A program made the position numbers and the translations under genes. Positions 12,112 to 25,409 of a DNA stretch of 64,000 nt are shown here, piece after piece. Location of the stretch: contig OY997661.1 in the NCBI GenBank assembly GCA_963921795.1, positions 35,862,970 to 35,926,969 on the forward strand, read 5' to 3'. The notes beneath the pieces were generated by a model. The model had not been told where the DNA came from, made no database searches, and worked only from the letters and a program-made list of their open reading frames with translations. Source of the DNA: Nannobrachium achirus. Its lineage: Eukaryota; Chordata; Actinopteri; Myctophiformes; Myctophidae. How positions within the stretch are numbered: the first letter of the stretch is position 1; each line of letters starts with the position of its first letter.

Positions 12112-13086
12112 ATATAGGGGATGCCATGGCTCCAACTGACTACATTAGTTAGGCTCCGGTGACCGAATGACAGAACACAATGGGCATCAAGCACCAGCGC
12201 AAACTCACACGACCCAGGGCTACGGACCAACAGGAACACATTGCCAACACAGGGCTTAAATAGACACAGACACAGGTGAACTCAACTGACAATCAACACT
12301 GGGATAGGCTGGGGGACCAAAAGGACACAGGTGGAGAACATAACTAATCAAAGGGAGGTGATCAACCTAGGAACAAATGCAAGGAAAAGACATGCTGCCG
12401 GCGAACTCACACCAAACTTCCGGTGTGAGTTTGCCACCCAGTGCGATGAATCTGCATGCTGGAATTGTGGGGTAGAGAAAATTACATTGTTGTCCTTTCC
12501 TTTTAATTAACTTCCGTGGGTGTGACAAGTCAGATAAACAGAACTACAGGGGCAGACAGGAAGGCAAAGAACATTATTAGCAAATAAGATACACAACATC
12601 AACATGACAAAATACAGAACATACTGAAAGATATTATTCTAAATAGGTCCAAAACCTAAAACGGACAGTCGATGTTCAAGTACTGAGGAGCGGAGTGCAC
12701 CATACATTGATGTTGTCATTGTGGGTGGAATTGTGGGATACGATGGAAAAACACATGGACATACACGCATAGTCACGTATTGGACCAGTTAACACCTCTA
12801 AAATTATATATAAATAAAATAAAAATCCAATCACACAAAGATTTGGCACTGCCCTTTAGTAACTCTGAGGACCACCTGTTGAAGACTTAAAAAATGACAA
12901 ATGTAAATACATAGGAAATATAAATACATAGGAAAAATGTAAATACAGTCTTATGGGAATCAATCAATCAATCAATCGTGTCAGTCTGTCTGTGTGCGTG
13001 CGTGAATGAAAGACAGTCATTGAAGTCAGTCATCACCATGTGTTGGTCCATTGTATGTCAGACAGCATGGCAATATGGCCCTAAGG

Positions 13087-13088
<2 letters not shown>
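12112..13088. other. No gene; small hairpin and AC-rich repeat
   Basis: The 12240-12320 part resembles 3520-3600 (acacaggtgaactca). A 14-bp-stem hairpin is at 12401-12437. The remainder (12440-13080) is unclassified, with a (CAAT)n run at 12961-12977. Confidence 0.4.
12401..12437. repeat. Short hairpin ggcgaactcacacc/ggtgtgagtttgcc
   Basis: Perfect or near-perfect 14-bp stem with an 8-base loop (aaacttcc), unrelated to the widespread hairpin module. There is no U-run after it. Function unknown. Confidence 0.75.

Positions 13089-13121
<33 letters not shown>
13089..13121. repeat. Microsatellite (CT)16
   Basis: Pure CT array. Confidence 0.96.
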
Positions 13122-13123
<2 letters not shown>

Positions 13124-13512
13124 ACAGGCTTCATGACGAGCCATTACAGAAGCCCTCGCTCTGTGCTTTCACATGCACTTAAAGACGGGTGCTTTCTCTG
13201 TCAACCATGAACAATGGTGTTCACGCGCGCACGCACGCACGCACACACGCACAGGCGTGCAATTAGCAGCCATTACACAGAAATGACAGGACATTGACAG
13301 GCAGCATGGTTAGTGTCACCAGCCATGTGAAACGGTCGCCATGTCCATGCTTGTCAAGCCCAAAGATAAGCCCTTAGCTTCAAGTGCACTGCTATACAAT
13401 GTCAGCATTTAGCAGACTCTTATCTTATCCAGAGTGACTTGCAGTAAGATGAACACATACTAATTCAGACATACCGTGCCTCAGTAATCTATAGGATCAC
13501 AGGTAAACCAAG

Positions 13513-13895
13513 CAGGCACATGCACACATAGACATGAAAGGGGGCTTGAGCCCTGCCCTTTTACCTGTCTGTAAAAAGTGCCTTCTCCAGACCATGAATG
13601 CAGTTTTTACTATGGTTAAACAAATGCTCTCTTTCCATGCCATACCTGAAGGCAGCAAACTCTCCTGAACTTGAATGTTTCATCTTATGTTGAAATAATT
13701 GCCCTCTCTGTGTAGAAATCCATGCTGTACACCACATCTCCAGTATTGCCTATTGTATGCTTAGTTTAGTGTGGTATCAAGTACTGAAAATAGCCGACCT
13801 CCAAGCTTGGAGGTGTGCTATTTTCAATATTTCCACCAAAAGGCCCTTTTAGGAATTTCAGCTCCTGCCTCTCTAACATTCTCTGCACGTCCCTG
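13513..13895 (-). mobile_element. hAT-type MITE A, complete, TSD aaaccaag
   Basis: A 383-bp element. Its ends caggcacatgcacaca and ctgcacgtccctg are imperfect inverted repeats. It is flanked by identical 8-mers aaaccaag (13505-13512 and 13896-13903). The hairpin module (13786-13825) has lost its GC-rich tip: gccgacctccaagc is joined directly to its inverse. The copy is therefore shorter than the 430-435 bp of other A copies. Confidence 0.95.
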
Positions 13896-14012
13896 AAACC
13901 AAGAACTTAGCATCTCTCTTAACCACTCACTCGAGAGTTCAAGAGTTCAATTATTGCTAAACATCTGCATTATTTAATTTACAAGACGTCTTCACAATTA
14001 GAGAATGTAGAA

Positions 14013-14295
14013 CAGGGGTCTTCAACGTTTTCAGGCCAAGGAGACCTTAGTCGAGAGAGAGAGATGAAGCAGGGACCCCCACAACCATAGATACCATATA
14101 GTTTCATTGTTTGACAGCACACTCATCAGTGTACCTTATTTTGGATTCATGTTAGATATTTAACCACTTGAACCATCAATACTTAATAAACTTGACCTTT
14201 CACTCTGTACTTATTCTGCTCTTGTTATCCTCTACACCAAACCTCTTTGCCAAAAATAGCCGGTCTACAAGCTCACAACGCCTTGCAGTGCGAGA
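14013..14295 (+). mobile_element. hAT-like MITE C, 5' two thirds
   Basis: It starts caggggtcttcaacg and follows the complete C copy at 35611-36004 through the left hairpin arm (aaaatagccggtctaca, 14254-14272) and part of the tip. Then homology stops. The right arm and terminus are missing. Confidence 0.85.
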
Positions 14296-15181
<886 letters not shown>

Positions 15182-15184
15182 CGC

Positions 15185-15614
15185 CAGGGACGTGCAGAGA
15201 ATGTTAGAGCGGCAGGGGCTGAAATTTTTAAAAGGGCTTTTTGGTGAAAATATTGAAAATAGCCGACCTCCAAGATCACAACGTGTCGCAGTTGTGAGCT
15301 TGGACGTCGGCTATTTTCAATACTTGATACCACTCTAAACTACAAGCATATAAAAGGTAATGTGGCATACAGCATGGATTTCTACACAGAGAGGGGAATT
15401 CTTTCAACATAAGATGCTGCATTCAATTTCAGCAGAGTTTTGACAAGGCAACTCTTCTGAATGCTGCCTGCAGGTATGGCATGGAAACGGGGCATTTGCA
15501 TTTCTTTCACCATAGTAAAAACTGCATTCATGGTCTGGAGGGGGCACTATTTACAGACGGATAAAAGGGCAGGGGCTCAAGCCCCCTTTGATGTCTATGT
15601 GTGCAACGTGCCTG
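15185..15614 (+). mobile_element. hAT-type MITE A, complete, TSD cacagcgc/cactgcgc
   Basis: 430 bp, ends cagggacgtgcagag and gtgcaacgtgcctg. Flanking 8-mers cacagcgc and cactgcgc differ at one base. The hairpin module lies at 15255-15318, with arms gccgacctccaag and cttggacgtcggc. The interior conserved block (gctgcctgcaggtatggc to ggataaaagggcagggg) is shared with all A copies. The 84-codon frame inside it is repeat sequence. Confidence 0.93.
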
Positions 15615-15843
15615 CACTGCGCAGATGGAAAAAGTTAGGTCTTGAGACGAGGCAGGTTGTTTACGCTAAAAACGCGATGACAGCCCAGGGGGAAAAAGAG
15701 AGAGATTTATTTTGAAATGTGTCATCATCCGTCTCGATGTCACTTCCTCTCAATGTATGTTGACACACCCACTGTGGTGCAGTGGCCCGTGGTCTGTCTG
15801 TCTGTCTGTCTGACGTTGTTTCTCTCACTCTCTCCCCCACCTC

Positions 15844-16342
15844 CAGTGGTGGAAAAAGTACTCACATTCTTTACTTAAGTAAAAGTATCAATAATGCAAT
15901 GTACAGTAGATGTCTCTGTAAAGTAAAAGTCCAGAATAAAAAATGTACTTGAATAAAAGTATGAAAGTATTGACTTCAAAAGGTACTTCAAGTAGCCTAC
16001 CAAAAGTAAAAGTAGAAAATGTTTGAAAATAGCAGATCTACAAGCTCACGACGCGTCGCATCGCGGCTCGTCGGGAGCTTGTAGATCGGCTATTTTCAAA
16101 TAGCCAAGGTATAAAATAGGCCTAAAGTGGTTTACGTATGTTTTATAATATTATAATGTATACCTGCAACGTAACTTATAACTAAGGTTTTCAAATAAAT
16201 TCAGTGGACTAAAAGTACAATATTTGGATCCGAGATGTAGTGGAGTTGAAGTCAAAATATTGGAAATTGGAAATGCTAAATAACGCAAAAGTGCCTACTT
16301 AAGTACAGTACTTAAGTAAATGTACTTTACTTTACACCACTG
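15844..16342 (+). mobile_element. hAT-like MITE E, complete, with hairpin module
   Basis: 499 bp, ends cagtggtggaaaaagtac and actttacaccactg (inverted). It is flanked by cccacctc and cccacctg (7 of 8 identical). The outer arms contain many tacttaagtaaaagta motifs in both orientations. The hairpin module lies at 16025-16096 with tip acgcgtcgcatcgcggctcgt. Its right flank (caaatagccaaggtataaaat) matches that seen in B. Non-coding. Confidence 0.9.
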
Positions 16343-16614
16343 CCCACCTGGCCACCTCTCTCTCTCTCTCTCTCTCTCCCTCTTTGTCTCTCTCTCTCCC
16401 TCCCTCCCTCCTCAGGATTAGCAGGCTCCCAGCCTGTTGCCTTGCAGACTCGCTGTGATGAGAGAGAGTCTCCACCTTTTTGTTCGGGGAATAAAAGTCA
16501 AGTTCACCCCCTCCCCTCCTCCCCCCTCTCCCCCCCTCCCCTCCGTCTCCTGTTACAGGGTTCATAGAAATGTTCGGACGGAGGAATGTGTTTTCGTGAC
16601 CCACATCCTACTGC

Positions 16615-16615
<1 letters not shown>
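16343..16615. repeat. Pyrimidine-rich and (TC)n tract
   Basis: (TC)n at about 16356-16405, then purine- or pyrimidine-rich sequence to 16550. Frames here are low complexity. Confidence 0.85.
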
Positions 16616-16617
<2 letters not shown>

Positions 16618-16653
<36 letters not shown>

Positions 16654-16659
16654 ATGCAT

Positions 16660-16730
<71 letters not shown>

Positions 16731-16735
16731 CGAGC
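16618..16735. repeat. Compound (TG)n microsatellite
   Basis: TG runs at 16618-16649 and 16673-16714 separated by tgcatgcatg and cgtgcg units. Confidence 0.95.
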
Positions 16736-16829
16736 GAGCGCGAGCGCCAGCACAAATCTGCTGACTTAAGTAACTTAACTTGCCCACAAACAGTGTGATC
16801 ACTCTCTGTCTTTTCCAAAGATTCCCTCA

Positions 16830-16889
16830 CCCCTCCTCTCTCTCTCTTTGTCTCTCTCTCTCTCTCGCTCCCTCTCTCCCTCTCTCCAG
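16830..16889. repeat. (TC)n tract ending in ctccag
   Basis: A polypyrimidine tract ending in ag, followed by an open frame LVNSDPSQSFPWLWVS. It resembles a splice acceptor, but no donor or known protein supports an exon. Confidence 0.5.
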
Positions 16890-17025
16890 CTGGTGAACTC
16901 TGACCCCAGCCAGTCTTTTCCGTGGCTGTGGGTTTCCTGTCAATCATCTTCGAGCAGCAGGAAATCTAATCAAGCATCGTTAATGGGATGTAGAGGGCTG
17001 CGTGCAAGGCTGCCAAGTCTGCACG

Positions 17026-17026
<1 letters not shown>

Positions 17027-17091
<65 letters not shown>
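17027..17091. repeat. Microsatellite (TG)32
   Basis: Pure TG array. Confidence 0.97.
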
Positions 17092-17093
<2 letters not shown>

Positions 17094-17139
17094 ATTACAT
17101 TTGACAAAAGCTCAAACCCACTTGGCTTTGTCATGTTAA

Positions 17140-17225
17140 CCACTTAAAGGGATAGTTCAACCCCAAAAATGTTGTTTTCTATCCATTACTCACCCCATGG
17201 AGAGTTAATTTGATTATCCCTATGG
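17140..17225 (+). mobile_element. Foldback family F, left-end fragment
   Basis: aaagggatagttcaacccc, then ttttctatccattactcaccccatgg, matches the F terminus seen at 33378, 43755, 47331 and 55984. Confidence 0.7.
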
Positions 17226-17231
17226 AGACAT

Positions 17232-17710
17232 AAAGGGGCCTTTTCCACCAAAAGAACCTTGGTTCCAAGAACCAGTGCCGTTCAACTTTCTTGGAAACTT
17301 GGTTCGTTCTTGCGAACCGTCCGCCAACCGGCTTGCGTTTCCACCAAAGGAACCAAGGATTTTGTGGTTCCCATTCCGAACCAACTTTTGCGGTTCGGAA
17401 CCAACTCGGTTCTCGGTGGAAAAGCTCACATCTGGTTCATCCCATAGGCGGAAGAAAGAACCCGAACCGTTTTTTTGCCCGTCGAAAAGCGCCCAAAGAG
17501 CCTGCTTTGTTCCCTATGGAGACATTGAGTCTCCTCAAATTATTGGCTTAGGAATGCGACAAAAACGAAAAGATTACCTCATGCTTCCTTCCTTCTACGC
17601 ATGAGGAGGCCAAAGCCGATTCTTTTCACCTAACATGGGGGAAGTTTCCCCGGTTGGACGTAGCGCGTGGAAGGAACACGTTATTCCAACCAGTTCCTTT
17701 CCCCTCCATC
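17232..17710. repeat. Repeat W, imperfect palindrome rich in ggttcc/ggaacc
   Basis: ccttttccaccaaaagaacc at the left and gttccttt-type motifs at the right, with many internal ggttc/gaacc pairs, suggest an old palindromic element. The part at 17575-17650 (cctcatgcttccttc.. catgaggag) is shared with repeat P at 29275-29315. The overlapping frames give low-complexity translations. Confidence 0.5.
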
Positions 17711-17800
17711 AGGCACCCTGGCTGGCCAGGGGGAGGCAGTATATAGATCAGGATTACAGCATTTTTGTATTCTTTTTTGTGAGGGTACCTACCCTATAGG

Positions 17801-17958
17801 AGACATCAGGAGAACATGCACACTCCATACAGAAAGGCCCCTTCGCCAATCCCACCTATAGGGTGTGGGCGCTGATGACGCGTACCTTGCAGGAATCAAA
17901 CCCAGGACCTTCTAGCTGTGAGGCCACAGCGCTACCGACAGCACCACCGTGCCCCCGC
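17801..17958 (-). mobile_element. V-SINE-like element with tRNA-like head
   Basis: Read on the minus strand, gcacggtggtgctgtcggta (A-box-like) is followed by ctgtggcctcacagc, aaggtcctgggtttgattcc (B box GGTTTGATTCC) and then ggcctttctgtatggag and catgttctcc. This order is known from tRNA-headed V-SINEs of fish and sharks. The conserved central domain beyond this point is lost, so the copy is 3'-truncated. It is not a functional tRNA gene. Confidence 0.75.
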
Positions 17959-18077
17959 AATATAAGATACATCTATAGACGGTACACCATGTTAGCACAC
18001 TGATTGCAATCAAAATCCATCCGATTTCAAAACTACAGTCATGTTCAATGACCTATTAGGTGGCACTCCTCATTGAG

Positions 18078-18420
18078 GGCTCGAGCTTGGAGGTCGGCTA
18101 TTTTCGGTTATTTTCGGCGTGTGAAACCACACTGAACTATAAGCATAACCAAGTCAATACTGGAGGTGTGGCGTATAATGGCATGGATTTCTACACAGAG
18201 AGGGGAATTCTTTCAACATAAGATGCAGCATTCAAGTTCTGGAGAGTTTTGACAAGGCTATTGAATGCTGCCTTCGGGTATGGCATGGAAAGAGGGCATT
18301 TGCATTTCTTTCACCATAGTAAAAATTGCATTTATGGTTTGGAAAGGGCAGTTTTTACAGACAGATAAAAGGGCAGGGGCTCATGCCCCGGCCTTTGATG
18401 TCTATGTGTGAACGTGCCTG
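18078..18420 (+). mobile_element. hAT-like MITE A, 5'-truncated
   Basis: It starts inside the hairpin right arm (gagcttggaggtcggctatttt, 18082-18103) and continues through the A interior to the terminus gtgaacgtgcctg at 18420. The left terminus is absent. Confidence 0.88.
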
Positions 18421-18460
18421 CTGACGCCAGCTTAAGATCTCCGCTGTCCCATAACATCAT

Positions 18461-19187
<727 letters not shown>

Positions 19188-19189
19188 TT

Positions 19190-19403
19190 ATGTTGAAAGA
19201 ATTGCCCTCTCTGTGTAGAAATCCATGCCGTACGCCACATCTCCAGTATTTACTTGATTATGCTTGGTTCAGTGTGGTATCAAGCACCGAAAATAGCCGA
19301 CCTCCAACTGAGCTTGGAGGTCTACTATTTTTCGATATTTTCACCAAAAGGCCCTTTTATAAATGTCAGCCCCTGCCTCTCTAACATTCTCTGCACGTCC
19401 CTG
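19190..19403 (-). mobile_element. hAT-like MITE A, truncated, tip-less hairpin
   Basis: It covers the A half carrying the terminus ctgcacgtccctg (end 19403). The hairpin (19289-19335) reads gccgacctccaactgagcttggaggtc, so the GC tip is replaced by a few bases while the lower arms remain. Confidence 0.88.
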
Positions 19404-19487
19404 GTTGAAAATATGTGAAGTCGTCCTTAAACCCATTAAACCGGGAAAGAATCTGTGTCATTTTAGATTTCAGAAAAATATTTTGAA

Positions 19488-19740
19488 CAGTGGTTTACAG
19501 GGCTGGACTGGGGCATAAATCCAGCCCTGCATGGCATCTTGGCCCAGACCGGCCCATAAAGCGCCGCGGACCGAACATAGAAGATCTACAAGCCCACAAT
19601 GTCTCGAGGCAGCGACTTTTTAACACAAATCTTCTCTTTTCCGGGGGGAACCTTGAAATAAAACATTTTCAGATGAGGGTCCGCGGCCAAATAAATATAT
19701 TTTTGGGGGTCCTTGGCACAAAAAGGTTTGAGAACCCCTG
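19488..19740 (+). mobile_element. hAT-like element with half hairpin
   Basis: Starts cagtggtttacaggg and ends ggtttgagaacccctg. The left hairpin arm (agatctacaagcccacaatg) is at 19581-19600. The interior ggggtccttggcacaaaaag block is shared with B/I elements. The right hairpin arm is missing. Confidence 0.65.
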
Positions 19741-19971
19741 TTTGCGCTCGGGTGAAAGTTCTCGCTTCTTCAGTGCACCAATTTAGCTCTATCTCAGCAG
19801 CCCCCCACGGACACTCGGACAGTGTTTTGGCACCGATATTTGCAATAGTCTGTCTTTTTCTTTCCTCTTCTTGTCGGCCGGGAGTTTGTCCTTCCCCCAG
19901 CTTGGTTCCCTGAGCTGCAACCCCTTCAAGTCCAAACATTAGGCGTGTCCTGAGTCGGATGAGAGTAGGAG

Positions 19972-20541
19972 CAGGGACGTGCTGGCCATTGGGAAAAGCG
20001 GGACAACTCCCGAACGGCCGGTTCATTCCCGGCCGGTCCAGGCCGGCCATTAGGAAAAATAAATAAAATAAAATGTCGGCCTTCGTTCCATTTTGGGGGC
20101 TGGGCAGCTAACAAAGTAAATTGTCACTGTCTGGCAGAAACCTCGTATCTCCAAGTTTCAAATTTGTAGATTTTTTCGCAAAGCAAAGCCCTGCTTCATC
20201 ATACAATGCCGTCGCACGAAAGTAGTGAAAACAGCAGATCTACAAGCACACAGCGCCTCGCGGTGCGAGGCATTGTGTGCTTGTAGATCGGCTGTTTTCA
20301 CTAGTTTAAATAATTTTTAAAATGATAAATGCAAAACAAACGGTTTCGGACATACAAGGTTTCTACCCGACAACGACGAAATATAACTCATGTAATTGGC
20401 CCACTGGCTTGTCACTTGTCATGATCGGAAATGCAGCGTAGCAGCAGCAGCGCTATAGAGAGAGATCTCTTTCTATAACGCGTAATGAGGGCCTCTCCAA
20501 CTCTTTTTCCCGGGCTGAATCAGGGGCCCAGCACATCCCTG
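19972..20541 (+). mobile_element. hAT-type MITE J, complete, TSD agtaggag, carrying nested D
   Basis: 570 bp, ends cagggacgtgctggcc and gcccagcacatccctg. It is flanked by identical 8-mers agtaggag (19964-19971 and 20542-20549). It contains element D (20122-20379), which in turn contains a hairpin module, giving three nested levels. Outside D, J reads ggccattgggaaaagcggg on one side and ggcctctccaactctttttc on the other. Non-coding. Confidence 0.95.
20122..20379 (-). mobile_element. Element D with hairpin module, nested in J
   Basis: Ends gtcactgtctggcagaaacc and ggtttctacccgacaacgac are inverted repeats. The hairpin lies at 20224-20302: arms gtgaaaacagcagatctac and gtagatcggctgttttcac, D-specific tip gcctcgcggtgcgaggc. 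Other D copies are at 31692-31945 and 51056-51269. Confidence 0.88.
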
Positions 20542-20549
20542 AGTAGGAG

Positions 20550-20944
20550 TGAATGATGTCTCCCGGTGTTTGTGTTTTCCCTATTCAGCACATGGTTAGC
20601 TAGCTAGCTGTGTGTACAGGACGCTCTGACAGCATCCATACATTCATTAGCTTCACCCCGCACTAGCTCCTAACAACAACACCTCAGCTGTTTCCACTGG
20701 TTCCTGATGCTTTAGAGTTGAACTCCAGCATTCAAAAGTACAAATTATGAAGCACATTTTCCGTTTGATGCACTGCTGTATTGATATATCAAATATATCC
20801 CCCAAAAAAAAGAAAAAGAAAAGAAAAGAATGGTAATACTGCCATTAAAAAATAGACACTAGACAGAAATAGAAATGGTGGAATATTATGAGCATTAGTT
20901 AGAACTTTAGAACCAATTATACAAAGTTACGGTTGAAAATGTGG
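20550..20944. other. No gene recognised
   Basis: Unclassified sequence with a ctagctagctag-type motif at 20598 and an A/G-rich run at 20810-20830. Confidence 0.4.
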
Positions 20945-21365
20945 TCCTTTAAAGTATGGCTCTGTAACTCTGGGTGTGTACAAGTGGAACCAAAATGGAC
21001 CCTTATGGCCTGTCCATAGTATCTCCGAAATGTACTGGGAGTTGGACATTCCGACGCGCTAATTTCCGAACTCTCATTTGGTCTAATGCTTTTCAGAAGT
21101 CGTTAAGTGATGTCATTTTGTAGTCGAACCGGACCTTTTGACCAGAAAAGGCGGTTTCGGGCAAATTACGGACAGGCCTTAACAGGTTCGTAACTCTGAG
21201 CGCGTACAAATGGAAACAAATAGACCCTCTTGAGTCTGTAACTCTGAGAGTTTATACAAATGGAACCAAATGGACCTTTTCAAGTCTGTAAAGGTCTCAG
21301 AATGACATTCTGAGAGTGCGCACATGGAACCAAATGGACCCGTGGGGTGTACACTCTCAGACACT
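20945..21365. repeat. Degenerate tandem repeat, unit about 60 bp
   Basis: About four diverged units containing taactctgag, then tacaaatggaaccaaatgga and cc, then agtctg. They start near 20966, 21190, 21238 and 21300. An unrelated stretch (21010-21180) interrupts the array. Non-coding. Confidence 0.7.
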
Positions 21366-21625
21366 TAATTACCCATTAGGATCCAGTCAAACCGCCAGGC
21401 TGGCATTGTGTGAATCACTTCTCTGTTTGCATTCTTTCCTCTCAGCAACAACTCCTCTTTTTTCCCCCATTTTTTCTATTTTTACCGTCCGCTAGTCAAA
21501 TAATGTTTCCAAAAGCGTCTAAATGTACTTTACAATTACCAAGTTTCCAGTGGCTGGCCTTCTGTAGAGTATTAAAACCCACACTTTCCCTCACTGCAAC
21601 ACAAAACACAAAAAGACCCCCTACT

Positions 21626-21765
21626 TTAGTGATTGTCAACCTTTTTCATGTGGAGGACCCCCAGATTGAAACCTATTAGCCCAGAAGATATTTGCCATGG
21701 ACCCCATAAGAGGAGATTCTGCACTGTAGTCATTAGTCTTCATTTAACAACAGTGTCGGGCAATA
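21626..21765 (+). mobile_element. hAT-like I fragment
   Basis: agtgattgtcaacctttttc, catgtggaggacccccag and agatatttgccatggacccc are the opening of an I/B-type element. The rest is missing. Confidence 0.55.
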
Positions 21766-21864
21766 TACCGAGGAGAGTAATGTGTTACTTAATACATATT
21801 CTTAAAAAGGTTATATTATATTATTACTAATTAATTGGAATCAAGAGTAATATATTATATTAAA

Positions 21865-22204
21865 TATTATAAGACGCCCTAAGGGCGAGAAGCGACCTCT
21901 CCCTAGGGCGATGACTGACTTCTGACATCATAGATGTTTGACGTCATAGACCACATGAGACTGACTCAATATGTATACGGGCATTCCCAGATATGGGCTT
22001 AATATTGATGACATCAGGAATCTCCATATACTGTATGGGCATAATTGCGACCGAAGGACTATGGGTTTGCCGCTCTGACATCACTGTGATGTCAGGGGAA
22101 CCACTCTTAACAGAATGGGTTTGCCGCTCTGACATCACACTCTGACATCACTGTGATGTCAGGGGAACCAAACTAACAGAATCTGTTACGCCCTGAGGCG
22201 TCTT
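21865..22204. mobile_element. Helitron-like element G with two outward 3'-type ends
   Basis: The left border, read on the minus strand, is a hairpin cgcccttagggcg followed by tctta. The right border on the plus strand is cgccctgaggcg followed by tcttactagt. Each resembles a Helitron 3' end (stem-loop, then CTRR). The interior has the G modules tgacatcactgtgatgtca and cagaatgggtttgccgctc, the latter duplicated. Helitron assignment is an inference. Confidence 0.5.
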
Positions 22205-22262
22205 ACTAGTATAACGTGTCACGCTGTGATGCGTTGTGAGCTTGTAGATCTGCTATTTTCAG
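22205..22262 (+). repeat. Hairpin module, right half
   Basis: cgctgtgatgcgttgtgagc and then ttgtagatctgctattttca form the tip plus right arm. The left arm is absent. It abuts the G element, which may have replaced the left half. Confidence 0.75.
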
Positions 22263-22370
22263 CATACAACCAAGTGCAAAATATATTCATTTGGGATTCC
22301 TTGACATGAAAAAGATTGAGTTTTTGGAGGAGAGGAGTTTACACGTTATACTGCTTATACTGACAGGGAA

Positions 22371-22474
<104 letters not shown>

Positions 22475-22658
22475 ATTGAGGCTCCTGTTATGCAACGCAC
22501 AGGCGCACACGCACGCACACGCACGCACACACGCACGCACACGCATATGGGCACGCCCCATGCGTTAATATGCAGTTTCCATTCTCTCACCCCAGTATTA
22601 CTGGGTCCTAACGGCCATTCCTCTCCTCCTGAGACCAAGTGGGAGTGAGCTGGGTGCG

Positions 22659-22665
22659 CGCGCGC

Positions 22666-22756
<91 letters not shown>
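22659..22756. repeat. Microsatellite (CG)n then (TG)44
   Basis: A short gcgcgcgcg run, then pure TG. Confidence 0.97.
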
Positions 22757-22758
<2 letters not shown>

Positions 22759-22929
22759 CTCTTGACATGTATGACCACATGTCACGTTTGCACATACATT
22801 CACATACTGTTAAGTATACTTACTGTTGTGTACGTGGTGACCCAGGGGATGTGGAGGTATGGCCAGTGGAAAAGCTATACTCAGATGTTTTACGACAGTG
22901 GTTTTCAACCCTTGTATGAAGTTCAAAGT

Positions 22930-23250
22930 TCACACATAGACATCAAAGGGGGCTTGAGCCCCTGCCCTTTTACCCGTCTGTAAAAAGTGCCCTCTCCAGA
23001 CCATGAATGCAGTTTTTACTACGGTGAAAGAAATACAAATGCCCTCTTTTTTTGCCTTGTCCAAACTCTCCTGAACTTGAATGCAGCATCTTACGCTGAA
23101 AGAATTGCCCTCTCTGTGTGGATATCCATTCCGTATGCCACATCACTAGTATTGACTTGATTGATATGAGTTCAGTGTGAGCTTGGAGGTCTGCTTTTCA
23201 ATAGTTTCACCAAAAGGCCCTTTTAAAGAAATTTCAGCCCCTGCCTCACT
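22930..23250 (-). mobile_element. hAT-like MITE A, truncated at both ends
   Basis: It runs from cacacatagacatcaaagg to gcctcactaac, where family L begins (agtgttgagtgtaac). Only a reduced hairpin half (gagcttggaggtctgc) is left near 23179-23195. Confidence 0.85.
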
Positions 23251-23512
23251 AACAGTGTTGAGTGTAACAACGTTATAACTAACGGCGTTACGAAGCGCCG
23301 TTCGTTTTGGTGGCAACGGGTAACTTAACAAGTTACTCCTGGCAATATAGCGGGATCGTTACCAGTTACATTTCCCAAAAAATAACGGCGTTAATTAAGT
23401 ATTTAAGACCTATAATCCCCTGTTCTTTCTGTTGCCACAAAGGCGGTCCGCCCCCTGATACAACGTAATTCTCCCGTCACTTCATTCACAAAACGTATAC
23501 TCCATTCACAAG

Positions 23513-25364
23513 CAGAGATGGGGACTCGAGTTAAAGACTCGCGACTTTCGGTCACTCGAGTTACGATTTTGGAGACTCGTCACTCGACTCGGACTCGCCC
23601 CTCAAATACTCGAGACTTGACTCGACTCGAGCTCATAAGACTCACGAAGTTCACGAGTCTTATGAGCTCGAGTGAGCACGACGTGAACAATCTTTATTTT
23701 AAGCACTATAATGCATGACAAGCCCGACACATATTGGCTTTTCCTTCTCCTTTGTTCTTTCTTTCTCTGGTGCGCGGCTGAGCGCCGCTGTGCCTGCCTG
23801 CGCACGGACACAGCGGCGACCGCGTTGTTTTTTACCAACGTACTACGGTACAACGGTGGGGGCCAGGAGCGCTTCGCTGTAGCCTAGTAGTGTGTTCACT
23901 TGGACCGCGCAGAGCGGCCCCACTGTTGCGCTCAGGGCCGTTGGGAAAACTGCAGTCTGTCTCGCAAAGCGTGGCAGACACAGCCGTCTGCATGGACTTT
24001 TCATCGTAAGATTTAGATATTAAAACGGCGAAATAAAACACACATGTTTAGCTCATCATCAGCTATTTTACTTCAGCTAACTTGGCATTTGTTTAATAAT
24101 TTGATAAAATGATAGGATTATCTGTGAGAACCTGCTTATCTAATGTCGGGTTTCTCTCCAGCAGCGCATCCTCCTCTCTTAATAATGTTCCACCAGCTGC
24201 ACTGCTGCAGCTATTATAGCAGCTGAGCTCATTAACCCCTCGTAACTTATTGTTTAAAGCCTAACGTGAGGTTACCATGCCCAGTAGCCCTACTGTTACA
24301 CTGCTAGATGATTATTAAATTGTTTTTTTTTATCTGTTGCGCTCGCGCGTATATAGTGCGTCTTTCCAATCTATATCTAGACGCCGACGCGCCATGACAC
24401 GGTGGATTAATAGCTTGCAACTCTGATTTTTTGGGAGTTTATAGGCTAAACAATATAAGCCATCTAGTTTAGATTTTTAATTATATAATGGGCTGAACAA
24501 TAAACCTGCAGTAGTCTATTAGTTCATAGGTTGTCACTGAATTGCTTTTGAAAATTATGCTGTATCAAATACTGTCTGTTTATATTAATACAGTAAAAGA
24601 GTGATCATGAATGAAACAACCAGTACATAATTTAATTAATATACGCCGGTCGCCACGCCAGTAACAAACGTGTAACAGTGATGTAAAATGTAGCCTATTC
24701 CCACACGTCGCTATGGTAACCCGTATCGATACGTTTTACGGTAACTGCCGTAAAGTGTTATGTTGCTTTTACTGTCCGGCAGGCGGCTGCTTCAAATAGA
24801 TTAATTATGATTGCTTCGCAATTCATATTAAAAACAACATCTGAATACTGTATAACTCAAGCTCTCTTAGGAAAAGGTTAGTACAGAAAGCTACAAAGGT
24901 CTACTAAAAGGATTTGAACACAAGAAAGCACAATGGCTTGTTTACATTGTCATTGAGGTCCTTTCGTACTGCATTCAAAAGTGTCAAGCAACTGGCAACT
25001 AAGTGTGGCTGGCTTTGGGATTATTTTATTAACAAAGAAAGTCGTCGGATGATGATCGGGATTCGGGACGGGGACCCTGCTACTATTGGACATAACTGCG
25101 TTGCTTCCAAGGAACTTTCAACCGAGGATGGAGACTGTAGAGGCAGGAGAGCTACTTCAGAGATGTTTCCTGGGGGAAATGGATCCATTATTATTAATCG
25201 TGGAACTTTTAACAGCCTCCGTAGCGTGACTGTGAGTACATACATTCATGTGTCTTATTTTAGCCTGCCATGGTTGCTGCTGTATCTGTGTGACAGTGCG
25301 AGTAGTTCTACCGGGTGATTCGTGATGCGCCTTATAACTGTTTGAACCGGAGGCTACATTATAA

Positions 25365-25409
<45 letters not shown>

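Noticed and set aside
16830-17010. Exon after the ctctccag tract (LVNSDPSQSFPWLWVS)
   Set aside because: Acceptor-like only because of the TC microsatellite. No donor, and the frame runs into a TG array.
17870-17958. tRNA gene
   Set aside because: A- and B-box-like motifs are present, but no cloverleaf with paired acceptor stem can be drawn and the sequence continues into a SINE body.
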